Shown: positions 36,651-46,338, counted from the first letter of the stretch. The stretch is DNA of 64,000 bases from Shewanella eurypsychrophilus (GCF_007004545.3 NZ_CP045503.2:124001-188000), one strand, 5' to 3'. The notes: a model not told the origin generated them from the letters alone. Made by a program: numbers and translations.

Positions 36651-36711
36651 GTTTGACCATTCAGCGGGAATTCAAAGCCGCACTACGTGAGTGGCTCTGA
36701 ATTGGTCAAAC
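36651..36711. repeat. Long imperfect hairpin element between gor and the 178-aa gene
   Basis: GTTTGACCA-TTCAG (36651-36664) is inverted as CTGAA-TTGGTCAAAC (36697-36711) with one bulged base and a 32-base loop. It sits between two genes of the same strand and is not followed by T on either side, so it resembles a dispersed palindromic element more than a simple terminator. Confidence 0.5.
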
Positions 36712-36770
36712 ACTTAGCTCCTGCCAGTAAACAGACCCGTGTTTGGCTGATAAAATTTCTCCTATAAAGC

Positions 36771-37307
36771 TCAACGACGGTACTGACACCTGTCGTGATC
36801 GACTTGGCTTGGTCCTTCGGCGCCGCACTTCATACATTTCCATTCAGTGGTTCTTATTTTGAGTTCGCTGCGATGAAAGCCATAACTTTTTTGATTGCCG
36901 CGGTGTTTAAGGCTCTTTTCTAATTTATCCATACGGCTGTCTAGCCAGCGACAGCTTGGGTCGTTAGCCACCTGTGATCTGCTAGCCAACAGCTGTTTTC
37001 TGGAGAGCGTTTTTGTGGATTTACGTCTTCGTTTCTTGGATTTTTTCTTGGCTGGAGCCTGCAGCTTAAAGTGCGGCTCTGCATGGTAATCGAATGCACT
37101 TCGATTTTGGGATGGGATAAGGATTGGTTTACCTTCGCTATCTAATGCCACGCCTAATGTTGTGCTGGGGGAATCAGCGTTAGTGAGTAAGCTTACATCG
37201 CTAGCATGACAGCTATAGGACAAGCCTAAGGCGATGATAATTCCCAATATTGGTATGGTATAGGCTGGCTGATGCGCAGGCATGCGCTTAATGTTGAAGA
37301 GTGACAT
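36771..37307 (-). CDS. Exported basic protein with C-terminal cysteines, unknown function
   Basis: The 178-residue protein has a hydrophobic segment at about residues 16-33 ending at HA-SD, compatible with a signal peptide, so it is probably periplasmic. A very basic stretch follows (KKKSKKRRRKSTK, about 88-100). The C-terminal region has C119 plus a CMKC motif and a final DRCQY, which could bind a metal or form disulfides. It is 211 bases downstream of and on the same strand as gor's start. I do not recognise a family. Confidence 0.6.
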   Translation of the reverse strand: MSLFNIKRMPAHQPAYTIPILGIIIALGLSYSCHASDVSLLTNADSPSTTLGVALDSEGKPILIPSQNRSAFDYHAEPHFKLQAPAKKKSKKRRRKSTKTLSRKQLLASRSQVANDPSCRWLDSRMDKLEKSLKHRGNQKSYGFHRSELKIRTTEWKCMKCGAEGPSQVDHDRCQYRR

Positions 37308-37445
37308 TCCTTGTTCCTCTCTGAGCTTCTGATTATCTCTGTGTTAAAGGCGTTCCCTGCCGTTAATCATTATTTTATCTCTACTGACTAAGTGTAAATT
37401 TAGACGACAAAATACGTTACTACCAATCTGAATCTTGTTTATGTG

Positions 37446-38222
37446 CTAAAAATTCCATGTCAGGTGAATGCCTGCATAGGTTTGCTCTAAGCTGCCTTCG
37501 TTCTCCTCGGCTTTAGCTTCGAGCTTGATATCTTCTTGAGCTAAGGTATGGCTGAAGTGCCCCGATATGACTAGCTGATCCATGATGATGTACTCGGCTT
37601 CGATGCCAAATTGAAAGTGGTTAGCACCGTTGTGCTCTTCTGTGACATATTGGAAGTCGAATGCTTGGGTGATATAAGGCGTGACAGTAAAGCCATCACT
37701 TAATTCCCAAGGGCTATGTATGCTAGCTTCGACAAAATAACCGCCAGCTTCTGTTGAGTAGGTATAAGCCAATGATGGTATAAGCCAATCATTAAATTGG
37801 TAGGTTAAGCTGCTAAAGAGTTCATTGTCACTACAAGGTTCATCACCATAAAACTCGAGTCTTTGGTAACCAATACTGACATCTATGGTGTCTGAAATTG
37901 CAATAGCGTATTCCAGACCAAAGTTCCATTCAGTATAATCTTGGCTATCGGCACGCCCACCTGTCGCGTAGATATTCAGATCTCCACGTTGGACAGCCAA
38001 CGTGCCCCAGGTGATGCCACCTTTATCTAAGTTGTTACGGCCCTCTGAGATATATTCAGAGTCCCAACCGAGATCGACAATAAATTGAGTCTCATTTTGC
38101 TCATTTTTTGGTAATTTATTGATGTTATGAGAGTCATCTAAGTTTGAAATATTATCGGCATGGCTGGTAAATGCAGCAAAAACTATGCAAGGTAGCAAAG
38201 TTAAGTAGGTTATTTTTTTCAT
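37446..38222 (-). CDS. Outer-membrane beta-barrel protein, unknown function
   Basis: The 258-residue protein has a signal peptide (cleavage near FTSHA-DN) and repeated amphipathic strands ending in LTWNF with a C-terminal aromatic, typical of outer-membrane barrels. LGWDSEYISEGRNNLDKGG near residue 52 resembles the start of TIGR02001/TorF-type putative porins, as in the gene at 43981-44739. The substrate is unknown. A FNR-like box lies about 140 bases upstream, so anaerobic control is possible. Confidence 0.7.
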   Translation of the reverse strand: MKKITYLTLLPCIVFAAFTSHADNISNLDDSHNINKLPKNEQNETQFIVDLGWDSEYISEGRNNLDKGGITWGTLAVQRGDLNIYATGGRADSQDYTEWNFGLEYAIAISDTIDVSIGYQRLEFYGDEPCSDNELFSSLTYQFNDWLIPSLAYTYSTEAGGYFVEASIHSPWELSDGFTVTPYITQAFDFQYVTEEHNGANHFQFGIEAEYIIMDQLVISGHFSHTLAQEDIKLEAKAEENEGSLEQTYAGIHLTWNF

Positions 38223-38360
38223 TGTATTTATCTTTTTCAGGCGAAAGAACAGCTAGTTGCGATAAGAGTATCATTACAACTGCTAGTGTAAATGAGAACT
38301 CATCGTATTCATGATCTCGATTGCAATACTCGCTATGTAAGTTTTGTGTAAATCATAATT

Positions 38361-38374
38361 TTGAAGTAAATCAA
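38361..38374. promoter_or_regulatory. FNR/EtrA-like site between barrel gene and prlC
   Basis: TTGAAGTAAATCAA matches nine of ten consensus positions of TTGAT-N4-ATCAA. It lies 139 bases upstream of the barrel gene and 129 upstream of prlC, so either could be its target. No promoter was fitted to it. Confidence 0.4.
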
Positions 38375-38502
38375 TGTTTTTTAAAGAGATGCCTGTTAGG
38401 AGGCGTAAAAATGAGATGATTTAGTAATTTTTCTTGAATATTGCTCTCATCGCCCATATCTCAATAAACATTAGACTCGATAAATCATGCTGAGGAATAA
38501 AT

Positions 38503-40545
38503 ATGAGCAACCCTTTGCTTACCAGCGCAGTTTTACCCCTTTTTTCGTCAATAAAACCTGAGCATATTCAAGAGGCTGTAGAGCAAGGTATTGCCAATTG
38601 TCGTAGTGAAATAGATCAAGTTCTCGCCCAATCAGTTCCCTTTACCTGGGATAACTTAGTGGCGCCTCTCGAAGAGGTGGATGATGCGCTAGGTAAAATA
38701 TGGTCACCTATCTCCCACATGAATTCAGTTGTTAGCAGTGAAGAGTGGCGCGCAGCCCATGATGCATGCTTACCCTTGTTATCTGAGTACGGCACATTTG
38801 TCGGTCAGCATCAGCCACTTTATCAAGCTTATAAGTCTCTGCGAGCATCGAGTGAGTTTGAGCAAATGAGTCAGGCTAGGAAAACCGTTATTGAGCACAG
38901 CTTACGTGACTTTGAGCTTTCAGGCATTGGCCTTAGTGATGAAGATAAGCTGAGATATGGTGAGCTCGTTAAACGCATGTCAGAGCTTACAAGTAGCTTC
39001 TCCAATCAGCTCCTTGATGCGACTCAAGCCTGGAGTAAGTTAATCACAGTTGAAGCAGACTTAGTCGGCTTGCCTGAATCTGCTGTTGCAGCAGCGAAAG
39101 CCATGGCGGCAGCGAAAGAGCAAGAAGGTTGGTTGTTCAGTTTAGATTTTCCATCTTACTTGCCGGTAATGACCTATAGCGAAAATCGCGAATTACGCGA
39201 AGAGTGCTATCGCGCCTTTGTGACTCGAGCTTCTGATCAAGGTCCATTTGCTGGTGAATATGACAATGGTCCGCTAATGGATGAAATTGTCGCTTTGCGT
39301 CATGAGTTGGCCCAACTGCTTGGCTTCGACAGCTTCGCGCATAAATCACTGGCAACTAAGATGGCCGAAACTCCACAACAGGTATTGGAGTTTCTGAATA
39401 AGTTGGCGAGTCGCTCACAGGAGCAAGGTAAGGCTGAGCTAGTGGAATTGACAGAGTTTGCCCAGCAAGAGTTCAATGCCGATGATTTGCAGCCTTGGGA
39501 TCTCAGCTTCTATGCTGAAAAACTGAAACACCACAGATATGAAATATCTCAAGAGCTGTTACGACCATACTTTCCCGAAGATAAAGTGCTTTCGGGTCTG
39601 TTCTATACCGTGTCACGCCTATTTGGCTTAAGCATCAAAGAGCAAGATGAGTTTGATAGCTGGCACAAGGATGTTCGTTTCTTCCATATTACAGATAGTG
39701 AGGGTAAGCATAGAGGAAGCTTCTATCTGGACCTCTACGCCCGTGAAGGTAAGCGTGGCGGAGCTTGGATGGATGACTGCCGTGCTCGCCGACAGACGCC
39801 TAATGGTCTACAAGATCCAGTGGCATATCTGACATGCAACTTCAATGCACCTGTTGATGGTAAGCCTGCATTATTTACCCATGATGAAGTGACCACCTTA
39901 TTCCATGAGTTTGGCCATGGTATTCATCATATGTTGACTAAAATAGACGTTGCAGGCGTATCAGGTATCAATGGTGTGCCTTGGGATGCCGTAGAGTTAC
40001 CGAGTCAGTTTATGGAAAATTGGTGTTATGAGGAGGAGGCGTTAGCCGAGATTTCTGGACATTATGAAACCGGTGAACCTCTACCAAAAGATATGCTGGA
40101 TAAAATGCTGGCAGCAAAGAATTTCCAGTCAGGCATGATCATGTTGCGTCAACTAGAATTCTCACTATTCGATTTCAGGTTGCACCTTGAATATCGCCCT
40201 GAGCAGGGAGCCAATATTCAAGCCAAGCTGGATGAGGTACGTAAGCAAGTTGCAGTAGTAAAAGCGGCTGACTTTAACCGTTTTCAACATAGCTTTGCCC
40301 ATATCTTTGCAGGTGGTTATGCTGCCGGATACTACAGCTATAAATGGGCTGAGGTGTTGTCTGCCGATGCATTTTCTCGCTTCGAAGAGGAGGGAATATT
40401 CAACTTAGGTACGGGCCGTAGCTTCCTAGAAAATATCTTACAGATGGGAGGTAGTGAAGAGCCTATGACCCTGTTTAAGCGTTTTCGTGGGCGAGAGCCA
40501 AAAATTGACGCACTATTACGCCATAGCGGCATCAGTGTTGAGTAG
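38503..40545 (+). CDS. prlC: Oligopeptidase A (M3 metallopeptidase)
   Basis: The 680-residue protein is full length for oligopeptidase A. It has the zinc site HEFGH (H468, H472) with the downstream ligand E498 in VELPSQFMENW, and the family ending FKRFRGREPKIDALLRHSG. It starts after GAGGAA. PrlC/OpdA degrades short peptides and signal peptide fragments in the cytoplasm. It is divergent from the barrel gene and ends in its own terminator. Confidence 0.95.
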   Translation: MSNPLLTSAVLPLFSSIKPEHIQEAVEQGIANCRSEIDQVLAQSVPFTWDNLVAPLEEVDDALGKIWSPISHMNSVVSSEEWRAAHDACLPLLSEYGTFVGQHQPLYQAYKSLRASSEFEQMSQARKTVIEHSLRDFELSGIGLSDEDKLRYGELVKRMSELTSSFSNQLLDATQAWSKLITVEADLVGLPESAVAAAKAMAAAKEQEGWLFSLDFPSYLPVMTYSENRELREECYRAFVTRASDQGPFAGEYDNGPLMDEIVALRHELAQLLGFDSFAHKSLATKMAETPQQVLEFLNKLASRSQEQGKAELVELTEFAQQEFNADDLQPWDLSFYAEKLKHHRYEISQELLRPYFPEDKVLSGLFYTVSRLFGLSIKEQDEFDSWHKDVRFFHITDSEGKHRGSFYLDLYAREGKRGGAWMDDCRARRQTPNGLQDPVAYLTCNFNAPVDGKPALFTHDEVTTLFHEFGHGIHHMLTKIDVAGVSGINGVPWDAVELPSQFMENWCYEEEALAEISGHYETGEPLPKDMLDKMLAAKNFQSGMIMLRQLEFSLFDFRLHLEYRPEQGANIQAKLDEVRKQVAVVKAADFNRFQHSFAHIFAGGYAAGYYSYKWAEVLSADAFSRFEEEGIFNLGTGRSFLENILQMGGSEEPMTLFKRFRGREPKIDALLRHSGISVE

Positions 40546-40630
40546 ATTCGTCAGCTAGAGCTAACCTAGTTAGCAAAGTGTTCTAACTCTAAGGCTTTAA
40601 ATCATATTGTTTTTTGAGATGGTTAACGTT

Positions 40631-40663
40631 AAATGCCAATTGGTTTAGCCAGTTGGCATTTTT
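40631..40663 (+). terminator. Rho-independent terminator of prlC
   Basis: AAATGCCAATTGG (40631-40643) pairs with CCAGTTGGCATTT (40649-40661), with one wobble pair, around a five-base loop and is followed by T. Confidence 0.8.
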
Positions 40664-40754
40664 AATGGTTGCAGTTATATATTAGTAAAACTGCAAGCTT
40701 GTTATCTGGTATGACCTCTGTTAGCCTCTGGCGTTCATTAAAAAAGGATCTAAG

Positions 40755-41285
40755 ATGAATCTCTATTTCAGGCTCATTTGGCTATTTATCTGGCGTGTAC
40801 GCCACTGCAATTCTATCGGTTTTCTCGGCACCAGCCGTATCTCATACCGCGCATTACCTTGTGATTGCGACATTAACTTTCATGTGACCAATTCAAGGTA
40901 TCCAGCCTTTATGGATCTGGCTCGTACCTATATGTTAGCCGAAATGGGCTTCCTTAAGCGTTTCATCAAGCTCAAATGGATGCCTATTGTTAACGCTGCT
41001 GAGTTCACCTATATCCGCGATATTAAACCATTCACTCTGTTTGAAATTGAGACTAAGTTGGTGGGATGGGATGAAAAGTATTTTTATATCGAACAACGCT
41101 TCGTGAGTGAAAATAAACTGCACTGTATTGTGCATGTCCGTGGTGTATTCGTCTGTAAAGGCAAGCAAGTGCCAATCGACACTATGGTTAAAGAGGTTAA
41201 CTTTGAAGGACCGGCTCCAGAGCTTCCGGCGGAAGTGGTGAAGTGGAAGCAGTTTTTGCAACTCAAGAAAGAACGGAATATATAA
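40755..41285 (+). CDS. Hotdog-fold acyl-CoA thioesterase family protein
   Basis: The 176-residue protein has the hotdog thioesterase core with CDCDINFHVTNSRYPAFMDLAR near residues 36-57, where the Asp/Asn-rich loop carries the active site region of 4-hydroxybenzoyl-CoA-type enzymes. A short hydrophobic N-terminus (LYFRLIWLFIW) could tether it to the membrane, as in THEM6-like proteins. The acyl substrate is unknown. It is monocistronic and converges on the GST gene. Confidence 0.78.
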   Translation: MNLYFRLIWLFIWRVRHCNSIGFLGTSRISYRALPCDCDINFHVTNSRYPAFMDLARTYMLAEMGFLKRFIKLKWMPIVNAAEFTYIRDIKPFTLFEIETKLVGWDEKYFYIEQRFVSENKLHCIVHVRGVFVCKGKQVPIDTMVKEVNFEGPAPELPAEVVKWKQFLQLKKERNI

Positions 41286-41293
41286 AAGCGCCT

Positions 41294-41321
41294 AGTTCCT
41301 AGTATCGAGTTACTAGGAACT
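41294..41321. repeat. CTAG-type hairpin between convergent thioesterase and GST genes
   Basis: AGTTCCTAGT (41294-41303) is perfectly inverted as ACTAGGAACT (41312-41321) around eight bases. The CTAGGAAC motif is shared with the elements at 10345-10370 and 34014-34028, each also located at ends of convergent genes. Confidence 0.6.
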
Positions 41322-41324
41322 TTC

Positions 41325-41975
41325 TTAGGGTATCGGCCTCCTACCTGCTAGTACTTCTCCTTTAGCCAGCTCCACTTCCTCTTCGACTTGTTGATACGCA
41401 CCTCTTAGCTTAGCCTGCTGCCAATACCTATCGAGATTGTCATATTCAAAATATTTGAAATGCTCCTGAGCGTAATAAAGGCAGGGAAATAAGGCGCAAT
41501 CGGCTAAGGTTAGACTGTCGCCACATAGCCAATGCTGTTTCTCTAATTGAGTATCTAGGTATTTTATAAACTTAGTAATGTCGTTTTCAAGTTGCTTGAT
41601 AAGCAGCTGATTCATATTTTCTTCTTGTAGCTTCTGCCGCTCTAACTCAAAGAGTACATTACTGAAATCATTGTCTATTAAGCGATCTTGTAAGCGTGTA
41701 TTTAGCGCCACTTGATGGTTTTGAGGGATAAGTTTGGTACCGGTCGAAAATTCATTATCAATATATTCAATAATAATACTGGATTCAGGGATTAACATTC
41801 CGGCCTTGTTTTTGAGCAGGGGTACCTTTCCTGGGGGATAAAAGCGATTAAACTCTTGGCGAGAAATAGGATCTGACAGTTCAATCACTCTTGGATAGAA
41901 GTTGGCTTGCTTTTCATAGAGAGCGATGAGCACTTTTTGCGAGTAGCGGGAAAGTGGATGATAAAAAAGCTCCAT
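41325..41975 (-). CDS. Glutathione S-transferase family protein
   Basis: The 216-residue protein has an N-terminal thioredoxin-like domain (MELFYHPLSRYSQKVLIAL) with the glutathione-binding VPLLKNKAGMLIPESSIIIEYID block near residues 52-74. An all-helical C-terminal domain includes WLCGDSLTLADCALFPCLYY. This is a canonical cytosolic GST architecture; class and substrate cannot be assigned. It lies 25 bases after the LysR-family gene on the same strand and may be co-transcribed with it. Confidence 0.88.
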   Translation of the reverse strand: MELFYHPLSRYSQKVLIALYEKQANFYPRVIELSDPISRQEFNRFYPPGKVPLLKNKAGMLIPESSIIIEYIDNEFSTGTKLIPQNHQVALNTRLQDRLIDNDFSNVLFELERQKLQEENMNQLLIKQLENDITKFIKYLDTQLEKQHWLCGDSLTLADCALFPCLYYAQEHFKYFEYDNLDRYWQQAKLRGAYQQVEEEVELAKGEVLAGRRPIP

Positions 41976-42000
41976 CGATAATCCCCAACGCTAAAAAATG

Positions 42001-42900
42001 TCATATAGATAACTTTAGTCGCTCTTCAATATAATTGAGAAATGCTTTTACTCTAGGAGGGAGCACATCATTGAAAGAGTGGGTTGCATACACTAGCCCT
42101 TCTTGGAGGTGGTAGTCAGATAATACCTGTACCAAGTGCCCTTGTTCTATCTGTGCTAGGGCGAGATAACTGGGTAAAATTCCCACTCCAATGCCTTGTT
42201 TGGCTAAGCTCATGACGGCAAGGTTACTGTTACAGGTGATAAATGGATTGATATTGAGCTTAAATTTATCGCCATAGCTGTTTTGGATCTGGTGACTCTT
42301 TGGAAGTAGATTCGAAGACTGCAAAATCCATTGGTGTGTTTGTAGCATATCCGGGTGTAGTGGCGAGCCGTTTTGTTCTATATATTCTGGACTGGCAACA
42401 AGATACTCGTCGAACTTACTGAGTGCGATAGCATTTATATTTGGCTCTATATAGGAGTCTGCATGTATCGCGATATCAATGTTATTTTCGATAAGATCTA
42501 TGTGTCTATCTTCAAGTCGTATCGAGATCCGTATCTTGGGATAGCACTTATGGAAGTCGCCAATATGTTTAATAAGGTTGTGCTCCCCAAAACAAACTGG
42601 TGCTAATATTTTGATGCTGCCATAGAGTTCTTTGTTATTAGGCTGAGTCGCTTGCTCTGCCTGCTTGGCAAGTTGCAGCAATTCAGCGCAATAATAATAG
42701 AAGTTCTGACCATCTTCGGTGAGAGCCATCTTGCGGGTCGTTCTTTGTATCAATTGAGTCTCACACCTAAGCTCCAGCTTTTTTAAGTGCTGACTTACCA
42801 TAGAGCGACTGATGCCTAACTCATTCGCTGCTGCCGTTAGGGAGCCGTGTTCGACAACATTAGCAAATACCAGCATTCGATAGAGCTGACCTGAATCCAT
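42001..42900 (-). CDS. LysR-family transcriptional regulator
   Basis: The 299-residue protein has the N-terminal winged HTH of LysR (FANVVEHGSLTAAANELGISRSMVSQHLKKLE, about residues 12-43, shown here by its SLTAAANELG and SRSMVSQHL parts). An effector-binding domain with SLAKQGIGVGILPSYLA near residue 232 follows. It resembles the CrgA/AaeR-like subgroup. It sits directly upstream of the GST gene on the same strand, suggesting an operon or local control. Its ligand is unknown. Confidence 0.88.
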   Translation of the reverse strand: MDSGQLYRMLVFANVVEHGSLTAAANELGISRSMVSQHLKKLELRCETQLIQRTTRKMALTEDGQNFYYYCAELLQLAKQAEQATQPNNKELYGSIKILAPVCFGEHNLIKHIGDFHKCYPKIRISIRLEDRHIDLIENNIDIAIHADSYIEPNINAIALSKFDEYLVASPEYIEQNGSPLHPDMLQTHQWILQSSNLLPKSHQIQNSYGDKFKLNINPFITCNSNLAVMSLAKQGIGVGILPSYLALAQIEQGHLVQVLSDYHLQEGLVYATHSFNDVLPPRVKAFLNYIEERLKLSI

Positions 42901-43151
42901 AATGTTCTCCCAAATTGAGCCTGAAATAGTTAAACACTGATAACTAAATGGTGTATTTCATGTTGATTGGTTACTTTTACTGAATATTAAAATTAGGTGC
43001 TTGGATGTTATTTGTCCAGTTATGATATTTTGATAAACATGTCTGGGGGCGATTAGTACAGGATTGCAGTTGCGAGTTAATGAAGTGATTGCTTTCTACA
43101 TCTGTTTTCATATTATTGAAAGTTCCATCCATTAGACGTTTATATTTTACT

Positions 43152-43847
43152 ATGAGCCAACAAGAATCTTTCTCTGCCATCTTTCAAAGAGCGAGCGACC
43201 GTAAAGGTGGCGATGAAGGCTTAGAGAGTCTGCTCTCTACCAATGCTAATTTAAGCGTGGATGAGATAGGTCAATATAGCGATGCGCAGCTGTTATCTGA
43301 GATGAGTAAGAAGGTATTTCAGTCGGGATTTGTCTGGCGCATCGTTGAAAATAAATGGCCGGCTTATGAGCAAGCCTTCTTTGGTTTCGAACCTATGAAG
43401 GTATTGATGCTATCGCCAGAGCAGCTACAAGAACGGGCAAGCGATGCTACCTTGATCCGCCATATGAAGAAGACCATGGCTATTTATGACAATGCCTTGA
43501 TGACGCAAGATATTGCTAGGGAACACGGCAGCCTAGCTGAATTCATTGCTAACTGGTCAAGTGAGGATATTACTGGGCTTTGGGCTCAACTTAAGCGTAG
43601 AGGAACAAGGCTCGGTGGTAATACTGGCCCTTACTTTTTGCGTGCAATGGGCAAAGATACCTTCTTACTCACTGGTGATGTTCAAGCATATATGAAGGCA
43701 CATAAGCTGGTGGATTTTGGTTTTAGTTCTAAGAGTGGTCTTAAGCAAGTACAAGCTGCATTCAATGGTTGGCAGCAAGAGTCAGGCAGAAGTCTGGCTG
43801 ATATTAGTCGTATTCTGGCGTGCAGTGTCGGGGATAATAGGCTTTAG
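43152..43847 (+). CDS. DNA-3-methyladenine glycosylase I-like protein
   Basis: The ATG at 43152 (MSQQESF) gives 231 residues; the upstream frame to 43089 has no family match. The region KKVFQSGFVWRIVENKWPAYEQAFFGFEP corresponds to the core of Tag enzymes (shown by QSGFVWRIVENKWPAY). LKRRGTRLGGNTGPYFLRA with the following TGDV suggests the HhH glycosylase fold with a possible catalytic Asp. The N- and C-terminal Cys/His zinc site of E. coli Tag is not obvious, so substrate specificity may differ. It is divergent from the LysR gene. Confidence 0.75.
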   Translation: MSQQESFSAIFQRASDRKGGDEGLESLLSTNANLSVDEIGQYSDAQLLSEMSKKVFQSGFVWRIVENKWPAYEQAFFGFEPMKVLMLSPEQLQERASDATLIRHMKKTMAIYDNALMTQDIAREHGSLAEFIANWSSEDITGLWAQLKRRGTRLGGNTGPYFLRAMGKDTFLLTGDVQAYMKAHKLVDFGFSSKSGLKQVQAAFNGWQQESGRSLADISRILACSVGDNRL

Positions 43848-43870
43848 TCATCTTCTATATGACTGGGGAT

Positions 43871-43900
43871 AAAAAACGTCAGCCTAGAGCGGGCTGACGT
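43871..43900 (-). terminator. Rho-independent terminator of the TorF-like gene
   Basis: ACGTCAGCC (43876-43884) pairs with GGCTGACGT (43892-43900) around seven bases. The minus strand continues into a run of six T. It could also stop the convergent glycosylase transcript. Confidence 0.8.
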
Positions 43901-43980
43901 GAGATTGCCGAATAATATGCAATAAATAGAGCTATGTTTGCAGGGTAAAACGATATCTAACTGTTTACATCGAGCTAGAC

Positions 43981-44739
43981 TTAGAAGCTTTTATTGATCC
44001 CGACCACAAATCGGTCATCAAATATTTCAGTCTGAGTGCCATAGACCTTGTGTGTCTCATCAACAGTACTGCCGTGGTATCTAAGATCGAAATTTAGGCC
44101 AAAGTATGCTTTGCTAACACCTAAGTTCCAGTGTCCCCAGCCCTCGGCGCCCTCACCATCTAAATCTTGGTAACCTACAGAACCCGATACTTTCACACCA
44201 TTGTTAAACTCATAACTTGGATGAATGGCATAGTTAACTCCTTGCCAGCCGTCGACACCAAACCAGTCATCGATTGTTGGGGTCACTTCCAACTGAACCT
44301 TGGCTTGGCCGAATTGTTTGCCGACTTTAAGCCATAATTCGGTATAGTTTGAATAGGAAGCTCCTGGATAAAGGTAGGAGAACACCATCACATCATAGGT
44401 AAATCCGCTATCACCAAACTCACCCGCTTTACCAATATAGGGGGCGGTGACAATTTCCAACTTAGGATCGGCAAATTTGATATTTGAGGCAAATACACCG
44501 CCATACCAACCATCATCATTGCCCCAGCCAAGAGTGCCTTGTACGACTGGCACATCGCCATCCATAGTTTCTGATTCACCACGGAATACGTAGTCTGATG
44601 CGAAGGTGAGGTTACCGCTTATGGTTCCGCCTAAAACTTCTGAGTTTGCATCAGAGTTCGCAGCGTGAGCAAAAGAAGTGGCTGAAAGGATCAATCCACT
44701 TAACAGTAACTTATATCCTAGATTCATATTGGCTTTCAT
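43981..44739 (-). CDS. TorF/TIGR02001 family putative porin
   Basis: The ATG at 44739 gives 252 residues with a signal peptide (cleavage near FAHA-AN). GNLTFASDYVFRGESETMDG follows, which is the typical start of the TIGR02001 outer-membrane family. Beta strands rich in alternating aromatic residues end in VVGINKSF with C-terminal Phe. The longer frame to 44796 would place residues before the signal peptide. It is probably an outer-membrane channel of unknown substrate, sharing family features with the gene at 37446-38222. Confidence 0.78.
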   Translation of the reverse strand: MKANMNLGYKLLLSGLILSATSFAHAANSDANSEVLGGTISGNLTFASDYVFRGESETMDGDVPVVQGTLGWGNDDGWYGGVFASNIKFADPKLEIVTAPYIGKAGEFGDSGFTYDVMVFSYLYPGASYSNYTELWLKVGKQFGQAKVQLEVTPTIDDWFGVDGWQGVNYAIHPSYEFNNGVKVSGSVGYQDLDGEGAEGWGHWNLGVSKAYFGLNFDLRYHGSTVDETHKVYGTQTEIFDDRFVVGINKSF

Positions 44740-45171
44740 ACGTGTTGTCTCATAGTGAAGGAATTTGTTAGCGCAGTTGAATAATAAAGCCTGCATGTGA
44801 ATGGCTATGCTGGTTTGAATGAACCAAAAGCGAAAAATTATGAAAGTTTATGAATGAAATGACTGAGAATAAACTGTGATGCTGGAGTAGCGGTGCTGAT
44901 TTTTTAAGATAATAGACATTACAGCCAATTAACTCACTTTAATAAATATGGCCAACGTTAACGAGTTGATAACATAAGCTTGTGATTTTAATTATAAATT
45001 TGCATTAGCTTACAAATTTACAAGTAGTTTTTCTTGTTGACTTTGTTCAGGTGTGAGATAAAGGCAAGTTCAAATCTTACCCAAAAATTTATGCTTCCAA
45101 ATATACCCGTAATAGTGATTTATTCTGTTCGGGCTACCAAATCTTGGTCGGTTGCTATGATAGGAGTTCTC
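44740..45171. other. Divergent intergenic region, TorF-like gene to RND adaptor
   Basis: This 432-base AT-rich stretch has no credible ORF. It contains an inverted repeat TAAATTTG (44995-45002)/CAAATTTA (45013-45020) with a ten-base spacer, which could be an operator for the RND pump. No dedicated TetR or MarR regulator gene is adjacent. Confidence 0.4.
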
Positions 45172-46329
45172 ATGCGGCAAATAGTGAAAATTGCCTCTGT
45201 TTTAAGTGTGGCGTTATGGATAACTGCTTGTGGGCAACAAACTGAACAAGGACCGCAAGAGCGCGGGCCGATGGAAGTTGGTGTCATCAAGATTACTGCA
45301 AAACCACAATCAATTTTGGTTGAATTGCCGGGTCGCAGCAAAGCATATTTGGAAGCTGAAGTGCGCCCTCAAGTTAGCGGCATTATCATGACGCGTGGTT
45401 TTGTTGAGGGGAAAGATGTCGAAAAGGGCCAATCTTTATATCAGATCGACTCATCGACTTACACTGCAGCATTGATTAGTGCCAAAGCTGATCTTGAAAG
45501 CGCGCAAGCTAACTTAGTTTCGGCTAAAGCAAAAGCATTACGCTTTAAAAAGCTGGTTAAGCTTAACTCTATCAGTGAGCAGGACTTTGATGAAGCTGAT
45601 GCGGCATACAAAGAAGCATTAGCAAGAGTGACCGTTGCTGAAGCGGCAATCAATACGGCAAATATTAATTTAGAATACACAGAGGTCAAGGCGCCTATTT
45701 CTGGGCGAGTGGGTAAGTCTTCAGTGACTGCTGGCGCATTAGTTACAGCTAACCAAACGCAAACGTTGGCGACGATTCAACAACTCGATCCTATTAATAT
45801 TGAGATTGCACAATCAAGTGCTCAAATGTTGCGTCTTAAATCTAAATTGAAGCAAGGAAAACTTGAAGCGGTAGAGAATGCTGGTGTTCAGTTAATACTT
45901 GAAGATGGTACAACATACACTCATGAAGGTGTACTGCAGTTCGCTGAAGTCAGTGTGAATGAAAACACCGGGTCAGTGATCTTACGTGCAGAATTCCCTA
46001 ATCCAGAAGGCATATTAATGCCTGGAATGTATGTGCGAGCAGTACTCAATACGGGGACAGATCCTGAAGCGATTTTAGTGCCACAGCGTGCAATTACTCG
46101 TAATACCAAAGGTGAAGCGGTCGCTATGATTATTGATGCCGAAGGTAAAGTGGCAGCCCGAGTGGTCACAACAGCAGAGGTGATCAATAACCAGTGGCGT
46201 ATTACTGATGGTTTAGCTGTTGGTGATCAATTGATCGTTGAAGGTCTACAAAAAATTCGCCCTGGGGCGCCAGTTAAAGCTGGGCCATTAGTTGCGGATA
46301 AAAAATCACCAACTCAACAACAGGAATAG
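45172..46329 (+). CDS. RND efflux pump periplasmic adaptor lipoprotein (AcrA/MexA-like)
   Basis: The ATG at 45172, preceded by TAGGAG, gives 385 residues starting with a lipoprotein signal (VALWITACG, lipidated Cys about residue 19). The adaptor layout follows: barrel-sandwich/lipoyl part (VRPQVSGIIMTRGFVEGKDV), a coiled coil (residues about 100-170) and a beta-barrel with LMPGMYVRAVL. It bridges the inner-membrane pump to a TolC-like outer-membrane channel. It is nine bases upstream of the pump gene. No outer-membrane factor is encoded nearby. Confidence 0.92.
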   Translation: MRQIVKIASVLSVALWITACGQQTEQGPQERGPMEVGVIKITAKPQSILVELPGRSKAYLEAEVRPQVSGIIMTRGFVEGKDVEKGQSLYQIDSSTYTAALISAKADLESAQANLVSAKAKALRFKKLVKLNSISEQDFDEADAAYKEALARVTVAEAAINTANINLEYTEVKAPISGRVGKSSVTAGALVTANQTQTLATIQQLDPINIEIAQSSAQMLRLKSKLKQGKLEAVENAGVQLILEDGTTYTHEGVLQFAEVSVNENTGSVILRAEFPNPEGILMPGMYVRAVLNTGTDPEAILVPQRAITRNTKGEAVAMIIDAEGKVAARVVTTAEVINNQWRITDGLAVGDQLIVEGLQKIRPGAPVKAGPLVADKKSPTQQQE

Positions 46330-46338
46330 GGTAGAACT

